From Planctomycetaceae bacterium (GTDB lineage: Bacteria > Planctomycetota > Planctomycetia > Pirellulales > Thermoguttaceae), in contig JAAYAY010000047.1 in NCBI GenBank assembly GCA_012719125.1, positions 1-64,000 on the forward strand: a stretch of 64,000 nt of DNA. The letters run 5' to 3'. Positions 55,018 to 61,257 of this stretch are shown in pieces. Position 1 is the stretch's first letter. Each line of letters opens with the position of its first letter. The notes under the pieces were generated by a model. That model worked only from the letters and a program-made list of their open reading frames with translations, did not search any database and was not told where the DNA came from. The translations under genes and the position numbers were made by a program.

Positions 55018-55803
55018 TCAAACGTACTTCTTCATCACCCGATCCACCAGTCCCGGTGAGACCCGGTTCATTCCGCACAGAACCTTGCCCCAGAAATAGG
55101 GGACGATCTCCCGCTTCCCCGCCCGCATGGCCGCCACCGTTTGCCTGGCCACGTGCTCGGCCGTCACCGGGCGGTGTTCCGGCCAGCCCGGTTCGCTCGT
55201 CCGATCGAGCACCTGGTCGAAGAACTCCGTTTGCGTCGTGCCGGGGCTTACGACCAGCACGTCGATTCCGTCGGCCGCAAGCTCGGTACGGATCGCTTCG
55301 CTGAAGCCGTGTACTGCGAACTTGCTGGCGCAATACTCGCTGTTGTGCGGCACCGCTCGCCGTCCGAGGATCGAACTGACGTTGACGATGATCGGCTGCC
55401 GCCCTCGCTTGAGATGGGGCAGGGCAAGCCGAGTCATTTCGACCGGGGCAAAGAAATTGACTTCCATCACTTGCCGCAGCCGCTCGGGCGCTGCATCCTC
55501 AAAACGCCCCAGCGTCCCCACGCCGGCGTTGTTTACCAGGAAGTCAAGGCCGCCGAACTCGTTGACGGCACAATTTACTACCCGCTCTCGTACTTCCGGC
55601 GACGAGACGTCGCCAACCACGTGCAGCATCTTCCCGGCCAGCGACCGCGACTGCTCAACGAGTTCTGCAAGCCGCTCCTCGCGTCGGGCCGTCACCACTA
55701 CCGACGCCCCTTGCCGGCACAGCTCCAGCGCGATCGCCCTTCCAATCCCGCTGGAAGCCCCGGTAACGATCCCTCGACTCCCTTCAATCTCTCGCTTCGC
55801 CAT
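55018..55803 (-). CDS. Short-chain dehydrogenase/reductase
   Basis: A 261-residue classical SDR: cofactor motif TGASSGIG (14-21), NNAG (91-94), catalytic Ser144, Tyr157 and Lys161 (YCASK). The Arg residues after the second beta strand (VTARREERL) favour NADPH. Substrate unknown. Its start lies inside the end of hflX (20-bp overlap), so it is probably co-translated. The ATG at 55803 is preferred over a GTG one codon earlier. Confidence 0.9.
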   Translation of the reverse strand: MAKREIEGSRGIVTGASSGIGRAIALELCRQGASVVVTARREERLAELVEQSRSLAGKMLHVVGDVSSPEVRERVVNCAVNEFGGLDFLVNNAGVGTLGRFEDAAPERLRQVMEVNFFAPVEMTRLALPHLKRGRQPIIVNVSSILGRRAVPHNSEYCASKFAVHGFSEAIRTELAADGIDVLVVSPGTTQTEFFDQVLDRTSEPGWPEHRPVTAEHVARQTVAAMRAGKREIVPYFWGKVLCGMNRVSPGLVDRVMKKYV

Positions 55804-57124
55804 CACCCGAACCCGTTCTAAATGCTGTTTCCAGTTCGTGGGGTCGCACGATTGCGCCTTCGCGCTCGAGCCGTCCCGACAATCGCTGGGGGATCCGGCA
55901 GTGGATCACGACGTGCGAGTTGTTGAACGTCCGCGACAGCACTTCGCCGTGTGCCGCCAGGTAGGCCATCAGCCGGCCGTTCTCGACTCCGGTTTCCACG
56001 TCGACGTCGACGAAACTTCGGCTCAGGGCGTCGCTCACCGCCATGGCCAGGGCGTCCAGGCCCTCGCCGCCGCGAGCGCTGACGGGGATGCCGTGCGGGT
56101 ACCGGTTGAGCAGCCCGTCCACACGGGCTCGGTCGGGCAGGGCATCGATCTTGTTGAGCACCAGCAGCGTGTCCTTGGCCTCGATCCCGATCTCCTCCAA
56201 AACATGGTAGGCCGCACTGATCTGGTTGGCGGCCTCGGGGCTCGAAGCGTCGGCCACGTGCAACAGCAGATCGGCTTGTCTGGCCTCTTCGAGGGTGGCC
56301 TTGAAGCTGGCGATCAGGTGGTGGGGCAGGTCGCGCACGAAACCCACGGTGTCGCTGAGCAGGACGGGGCCCCAGCCCGGCAACTGCCAGCGCCGCGTGC
56401 GAGTATCGAGCGTGGCGAACAAGGCGTCCTTGGCCAGCACGTCGGAACCCGTCAGCGCGTTGAGCAGCGTGCTCTTGCCGGCGTTGGTATAGCCCACCAG
56501 CGAAACGGTCATGGAATCGCGGCGAGCGGCCACTTCTCGCTCCCGCCGCCGATGGATCGCGTCGAGCTGAGCGCGCAGATCGGTGATCCGCTTCTGCACC
56601 AGACGCCGGTCGACCTCCAATTGCTTCTCACCGGGGCCGCGCAGGCCGACGCCCCCCATCTTCTGCCGAGAAAGGTGGGTCCACATGCGCTTCAGCCGCG
56701 GCAAGGAGTACTCGAGCTGCGCCAGTTCGACCGCCAGGCGTGCTTCATAGGTTTGTGCACGGGCTGCGAAAATGTCGAGAATCAGCTCCGTACGGTCGAT
56801 CACCTTCACGCCCAACGCCTTCTCCAGATTGCGAGTCTGGGCAGGGTGGAGATCGTTGTCGAAGATGACCACGTCGGCATCCGTCATCTCGACCATCCCG
56901 CGCAGCTCGTCCACCTTGCCGCTTCCGAGGTAGGTGGCTGGGTCGGGCTTCTCTCGCCGCTGACTCATACGTCCGACGACCGTGGTGCCTGCCGTCTCGG
57001 CCAGACCTTCCAGCTCCTCGAGCGCATGGCCGTTCCACGCCTGATCCTTCAGTGTCACCTCGACCAGGAACGCCGCCTCGCTGGCGACCGTGTCGACGCG
57101 GTTCATTTCCTTCGGTTGACTCAC
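55784..57124 (-). CDS. hflX: Ribosome-associated GTPase HflX
   Basis: A 446-residue GTPase expected to split stalled ribosomes. The N-terminal HflX domain (ATYLGSGKVDELRGMVEMTD, VIFDNDLHPAQTRNLEKALG) and the linker QMGGVGLRGPGEKQLE-type segment (KMGGVGLRGPGEKQLEVDRR) precede the G domain: G1 GYTNAGKST, G3 DTVGF, G4 NKID. The GTG at 57124 overlaps the rsgA stop (GTGA); an ATG at 57106 is the alternative. Confidence 0.93.
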   Translation of the reverse strand: MSQPKEMNRVDTVASEAAFLVEVTLKDQAWNGHALEELEGLAETAGTTVVGRMSQRREKPDPATYLGSGKVDELRGMVEMTDADVVIFDNDLHPAQTRNLEKALGVKVIDRTELILDIFAARAQTYEARLAVELAQLEYSLPRLKRMWTHLSRQKMGGVGLRGPGEKQLEVDRRLVQKRITDLRAQLDAIHRRREREVAARRDSMTVSLVGYTNAGKSTLLNALTGSDVLAKDALFATLDTRTRRWQLPGWGPVLLSDTVGFVRDLPHHLIASFKATLEEARQADLLLHVADASSPEAANQISAAYHVLEEIGIEAKDTLLVLNKIDALPDRARVDGLLNRYPHGIPVSARGGEGLDALAMAVSDALSRSFVDVDVETGVENGRLMAYLAAHGEVLSRTFNNSHVVIHCRIPQRLSGRLEREGAIVRPHELETAFRTGSGDGEARD

Positions 57125-58266
57125 ACCATATCCCCACAGAACAGATGACAGTAACTCTCGTACCGGCGATCGTCGATGCGGCCGTCGGCAACCGCGTTCT
57201 TCACCGCACAATCCTCCTCGTGCGTGTGGGTGCAGTCCGGGTATCGGCACAGGCTGACATAAGGGCGGACGTCGCGATAGAACGAAGCCACCTCCTCCGG
57301 GATCACGTCCCAGAGCTGGAACTGCCGAATCCCGGGCGTATCGACCACGTAGCCGCCGAAACTCAACGGCAGAAGTTGCGCCGTGGTCGTCGTGTGACGG
57401 CCCTTCTGCGTCTCGTGGCTGACCTCCGAGACAGGCAGGTCGAGCTGGCCGTCGACGGCGTTGAGAAGCGACGATTTGCCCACGCCGCTCTGCCCGGCGA
57501 CAACGCTCTCGCGCCCGACCATGCACCGCCGCAACCGCTCGATGCCGAAGCCCGTCTCGGCACTGACCAGCAGGACTCGATATCCCATGCGACTGTAGAC
57601 ACCCACCAGCGGCTGAAGTTCGGCACGATCTATCAGATCGACCTTGTTGATGCAGATCACGGGCGTCACCGCCGCCTTCTCCGAGGCGATCAGCATTCGA
57701 TCGATGAGGTTGGGCTTGAGACGCGGTTCCGCCGCACTGGTAATGATGAGCACCTGGTCCACATTGGTGACCAGGATCTGTTGCCTGCCCCGTGTGGCCC
57801 GGCACAAGCTCCCGTGTCGCGGCTCGACCCGCTCGATGATCCCCTCCGGCACGCCGCTCCCCGGCACGCTGCGGAACCGCACCCGATCTCCGGCGGCCAC
57901 CACGTGACGCTGATCGGTGCTGAGCGTCTTAAGCAAACGCCGCACGGCGCACGTGTAGACCCCCCCGGCAGATTCGTCGAGCACCCGGCAACTCAGACCG
58001 TGAACGCTCAACACTCGCCCCGCCCGGCACGATTCGTCGATTTCCAGATGGACGCTCAGGTGAGGTTCGGCGCCGCCGGTGATCTCTTCCCCCACGACCG
58101 TTCGCCGCCGGCTCAGGTCCCCTTTGCCGCTCACCCGCTCGCCCTGAAGGGGATCTTCCTCCTGGAATCCGTGCTCGTCGAACTGGCGCGTCCAGTTCTT
58201 CCCACGCGCCTTCTGGGATCGATTCTTGCGAAACTCGGTACGAACCTTCCGACTTTTCTTGCTCAT
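57121..58266 (-). CDS. rsgA: Small-ribosomal-subunit biogenesis GTPase RsgA
   Basis: A 381-residue circularly permuted GTPase acting in 30S maturation. An OB-fold (about 70-160) precedes motifs in permuted order: G4 NKVD, then G1 GQSGVGKSS, then G3 DTPG. The C-terminal zinc site is CRYPDCTHTHEEDC. A Lys/Arg-rich N-terminal extension of about 50 residues is longer than usual. It overlaps hflX and lies 12 bp after the FHA gene. Confidence 0.94.
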   Translation of the reverse strand: MSKKSRKVRTEFRKNRSQKARGKNWTRQFDEHGFQEEDPLQGERVSGKGDLSRRRTVVGEEITGGAEPHLSVHLEIDESCRAGRVLSVHGLSCRVLDESAGGVYTCAVRRLLKTLSTDQRHVVAAGDRVRFRSVPGSGVPEGIIERVEPRHGSLCRATRGRQQILVTNVDQVLIITSAAEPRLKPNLIDRMLIASEKAAVTPVICINKVDLIDRAELQPLVGVYSRMGYRVLLVSAETGFGIERLRRCMVGRESVVAGQSGVGKSSLLNAVDGQLDLPVSEVSHETQKGRHTTTTAQLLPLSFGGYVVDTPGIRQFQLWDVIPEEVASFYRDVRPYVSLCRYPDCTHTHEEDCAVKNAVADGRIDDRRYESYCHLFCGDMV

Positions 58267-58278
58267 CAAGTTAATCGG

Positions 58279-58677
58279 CTATCCGGCCTCAGATTGGCGG
58301 CGACGCTCCAAGCCTGCTCGTTCGAGCAGCGTCTGACCGAAAACGTCCTCTTCCTCGCCTTCAGGGGGAGGCGGCCCGCAGGCGCCATTCTGAGAAGGCG
58401 AGTATCGAATCTCGTACTTGTGACTCGCCAAAGCCAACAGGTCTCCCGGCATCAACCGCTTCCTGTCGATCCGGCCTCCGTTCACCCGCGTCCCGTTGCG
58501 ACTGTCCGTGTCGCTCACCAACCAGTAGCCGTCCTCCAATTCCAGCCGGCAATGTCGGGCAGACACATTGGCAAATCGGAGGACCACGTCGCATGCTTCA
58601 CCGCGGCCGACCACAAGGGTCTTCCGCAGAAGAGGGATGGGGTCGCCTCCGCCGACGGGAATCAACTCGCCATACAT
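58279..58677 (-). CDS. FHA-domain protein
   Basis: A 132-residue protein with one forkhead-associated domain, a phosphothreonine-binding module: TLVVGRGEACDVVLRFANVS, ARHCRLELEDGYWLVSDTDS and RNGTRVNGGRI hold the conserved Gly-Arg, Ser-x-x-His and Asn-Gly positions. An acidic tail follows. In a genome with Ser/Thr kinases it may read kinase signals. It is first in the FHA-rsgA-hflX-SDR run, suggesting phospho-control of ribosome GTPases (inference). Confidence 0.85.
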   Translation of the reverse strand: MYGELIPVGGGDPIPLLRKTLVVGRGEACDVVLRFANVSARHCRLELEDGYWLVSDTDSRNGTRVNGGRIDRKRLMPGDLLALASHKYEIRYSPSQNGACGPPPPEGEEEDVFGQTLLERAGLERRRQSEAG

Positions 58678-58892
58678 CGAGGGGCACTCGCTTGACAAAC
58701 CTTCAAAAACGGCCCTCCCAATCCATGACCTGAATCCTGAGACGTCCCCTGGCAGGTCGCCTCATTCGGGAAAGCCAATCGTTCACTGTTCCGCGGCACG
58801 ATGTTGAGTGCGGGCCGGCAAGCCCATACGATAAAAGGCGTACCCCCCTCAGTCTTCAGTGTAGATCGGTCCCACCTTTAACGTCAACTCCG

Positions 58893-59867
58893 ATGCACGC
58901 GCACCCGCCTCCCCAACCACCCGAGTGGGCATCCCAGGGCCTGCATTTCCATGCGCTGAGCCATTTTCTGCGACGCAGGTTCGGCAGGCGGGTGTGGAAG
59001 ATCAGTGTCGACGCCGGCCTGAGTTGCCCGAACCTCGACGGTACCCTTGCGACCGAGGGTTGCATCTTCTGCGACATGCGCAGCTTCAGCCCAAGCCGCC
59101 GGCAGGGCGCGGCCGGTCGTTCCATCACGAAACAGATCGCCGAGGGAGTGAGCCACCTCGGGCGCCGCCACGGAGATTCTGCCGACACGTTCATTGCCTA
59201 CTTCCAGCCGGCCACAAACACCTATGGCCCGATCGATCGACTTCTACCACTGTGGCGGGAATCGCTCGCCTACTCGGGTATGGTCGGCCTGATCGTCGGA
59301 ACAAGACCGGATTGCGTGAGCGACCAGGCCCTCGACGCGCTGGCGGGACTCGCAACCGACACCTGGGTTTCCGTCGAACTTGGCCTCCAGTCGATTCATC
59401 AGCATTCGCTCGATTGGCTCCGCCGGGCGCACGACTTCTCTTGTTTTGAGGACGCAGTTGTCCGTGCCCGCAGCCGCGGCCTGCACGTGGGAGCCCACCT
59501 GATGCTCGGCCTTCCGGGCGAGACCCGGGATGAGATGTTGGAGACGGCAAAACAGATGGCTCGCCTTCAAGTCGATTCCGTGAAACTCCACAATCTGTAC
59601 GTCGTCCGCGACACTCCGCTGGCGGCGCTCTGGGAGCGAGGCGATTTCCGGCTTCCGGACCGCGACGAGTATGTGCAGATTCTCGTAGACTTCCTGGAAT
59701 ACCTACCCCCCGAGTGTGTGATCGATCGCATTGCGGGCGATGCCCCCCCTCAGTTCCTCCTTGCACCCGAATGGTGCCAACACAAGGCAGCGCTCAGGCG
59801 ATCCGTCGACCAGGAATTTCGACGCAGAGGCACCAGGCAAGGCAGTCGTTGGCATCCGCCCCATTGA
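58893..59867 (+). CDS. Radical SAM protein, TIGR01212/YhcC type
   Basis: A 324-residue radical SAM enzyme. The unusual cluster-binding spacing is Cys45, Cys57 and Cys60 in CPNLDGTLATEGCIFC, as in YhcC. GLQSIHQHSLDWLRRAH and HLMLGLPGETRDEMLETA are the usual barrel motifs. The substrate is unknown. It lies directly upstream of rnpB on the same strand, whose promoter overlaps its last codons. Confidence 0.9.
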   Translation: MHAHPPPQPPEWASQGLHFHALSHFLRRRFGRRVWKISVDAGLSCPNLDGTLATEGCIFCDMRSFSPSRRQGAAGRSITKQIAEGVSHLGRRHGDSADTFIAYFQPATNTYGPIDRLLPLWRESLAYSGMVGLIVGTRPDCVSDQALDALAGLATDTWVSVELGLQSIHQHSLDWLRRAHDFSCFEDAVVRARSRGLHVGAHLMLGLPGETRDEMLETAKQMARLQVDSVKLHNLYVVRDTPLAALWERGDFRLPDRDEYVQILVDFLEYLPPECVIDRIAGDAPPQFLLAPEWCQHKAALRRSVDQEFRRRGTRQGSRWHPPH

Positions 59868-59892
59868 TCCTTCCGATCGCCAGCCCGATAAT
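59864..59892 (+). promoter_or_regulatory. Sigma70-type promoter of rnpB
   Basis: TTGATC at 59864-59869 and GATAAT at 59887-59892 are 17 bases apart, placing transcription near 59899, just before the predicted 5' end of the RNase P RNA. Confidence 0.65.
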
Positions 59893-59905
59893 CGTGGGTG
59901 AGGCT

Positions 59906-60355
59906 TGGAGTGGACCGGATGGTCGCCGGCCGGACGTCCACCGGAGGCTGATGCGTTGGCCTCGGACGCCGGCGGGAGGAAAGTCCGGGCTCCGCAGGGC
60001 AGGGCGATGGGTAACTCCCACCGGCCGTGAGGCCAGGGAAAGTGCAACAGAAAGCAAACCGCCTCGCCGGCTTGTCCGGCAGGTAAGGGTGAAACGGTGA
60101 GGTAAGAGCTCACCAGCAGGCCGGGTGACCGGTCTGGCTCGGCAAACCCCGCCCGGAGCAAGATCAAGCAGGGGGAAAAGAGCAGCCCTCCTCCTAAGAG
60201 GGGAAGGTGTCCTCGCGCGGCTCGGCCCGGGCCGCCAGTGACCCCCGGGTAGATCGCTGAAGGGCTCGAGCAATCGAGTTCTTAGATAAATGACCATCCC
60301 TCGCTCGACCCCCTCGGTCGAGCGAGGACAGAACCCGGCTTATAGGTCCACTCCA
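59906..60355 (+). ncRNA. rnpB: RNase P RNA, class A
   Basis: The catalytic RNA that trims tRNA 5' ends. Conserved blocks are in order: GGAGGAAAGTCCGGGCTCC near 59979, GCAACAGAAAGCAAACCGCC, GGTAAGGGTGAAACGGTGAG with TAAGAGCTCACCAG, CCGCCCGGAGCAAGATCAAG, TAGATAAATGACCATC and ACAGAACCCGGCTTAT. The ends are set by helix P1: TGGAGTGGACC at 59906 pairs with GGTCCACTCCA ending at 60355. A 12-bp perfect hairpin at 60299-60327 lies where many class A RNAs have a short loop, in the position of the optional helix P19. Confidence 0.95.
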
Positions 60356-60482
60356 GTCTCTTCTGATCGGGAACGGTTCGGTGATCGAGCCCTGCCGGTC
60401 GGCGTCCGAGCGGCTCATTGATAGCCAAGCCAGTGTGCCCATCGGCACGTTTTGGCGAGATCGACCCGCGGGTGGTTTCTGG

Positions 60483-60887
60483 CTAGCTCTCGTCGGGTAC
60501 TAATTCCTTGTCGATCATCCGCAGGAGTTTGGAGATGCACAGCTTGTTCATACTCGTACGGTGTTCGTAAGCCTCTTCGCGTAGGAGATCGTGGAGGCTC
60601 TTCGGCAAGCGGACAGTGACAACCCGGATCGGCTCGCCGTCCTCGGCAGAAGGCGAGCTTCCTTCGCGAAGCTTGGCCAGCATCTGCTGGATGGTGCTGT
60701 AGGTCTCCGTCTGTTCGAATTCCTCCATTTCGACCCTGGTTGTATACGCCTTCCGGACTATGCCCGACACCCCGAGTACCTCCCGAAAGAAGGTCACCCA
60801 ATCTGGCTTTTTGGTGAAGAGTTGGTAGGCTCTCTGAAAGACTTCGCGTTCCTTTTCCGTCTCCATTTGATTGCCAAGATCCGTCAT
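60483..60887 (-). CDS. Ribbon-helix-helix domain protein
   Basis: A 134-residue protein. Residues 86-125 (VVTVRLPKSLHDLLREEAYE and HRTSMNKLCISKLL) have the beta-alpha-alpha pattern of Arc/HicB-type ribbon-helix-helix DNA-binding domains. The N-terminal half (REVFQRAYQLFTKKPDWVTF, FREVLGVSGIV) is a helical domain I recall only from planctomycete proteins. AGGAG 7 nt before the ATG at 60887 sets the start. It converges with rnpB. Likely a transcriptional regulator. Confidence 0.75.
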   Translation of the reverse strand: MTDLGNQMETEKEREVFQRAYQLFTKKPDWVTFFREVLGVSGIVRKAYTTRVEMEEFEQTETYSTIQQMLAKLREGSSPSAEDGEPIRVVTVRLPKSLHDLLREEAYEHRTSMNKLCISKLLRMIDKELVPDES

Positions 60888-61159
60888 GAGTGACTCCTGA
60901 GATTGATCGACGAGTGGGTCTAGGATGGCTGGCTTCCGTGTCGCCAGCTCGCCGCAATCTTATATCGAAGCTATAAATGACTTCACTGCAAGCACTTATG
61001 AATACGCATAGTTTTCGGGCATGGCTGCCTGTTATTGGGCACGTGGTTGACTGCCCGATTCTTGTGCAGACTATCGGTTCACATTTCCCAGAGTGTCCAG
61101 TTCATTTCTGCCCTGAATGGGTGACAAACCGCGTTTCCTGCCCACCGAATCCACCTTTT

Positions 61160-61188
61160 TTGACGCGTCTTCCTAGTTCAACTAGAAT
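61160..61188 (+). promoter_or_regulatory. Sigma70-type promoter of the Ser/Thr kinase gene
   Basis: TTGACG at 61160-61165 and TAGAAT at 61183-61188 are 17 bases apart; transcription near 61195 gives a leader of about 63 nt to the ATG at 61258. The rest of the 370-bp gap to the ribbon-helix-helix gene shows nothing else. Confidence 0.55.
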
Positions 61189-61257
61189 GAAACTGTTCAA
61201 GCATCGCCGAGGTCTTCGTGCGACTGCTTTTCTTGCTCTCTTCTCGCCATCCACCCA

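Noticed and set aside
55127-57148. 673-codon plus-strand frame over the SDR and hflX genes
   Set aside because: It spans two well-supported minus-strand genes and shows no domain.
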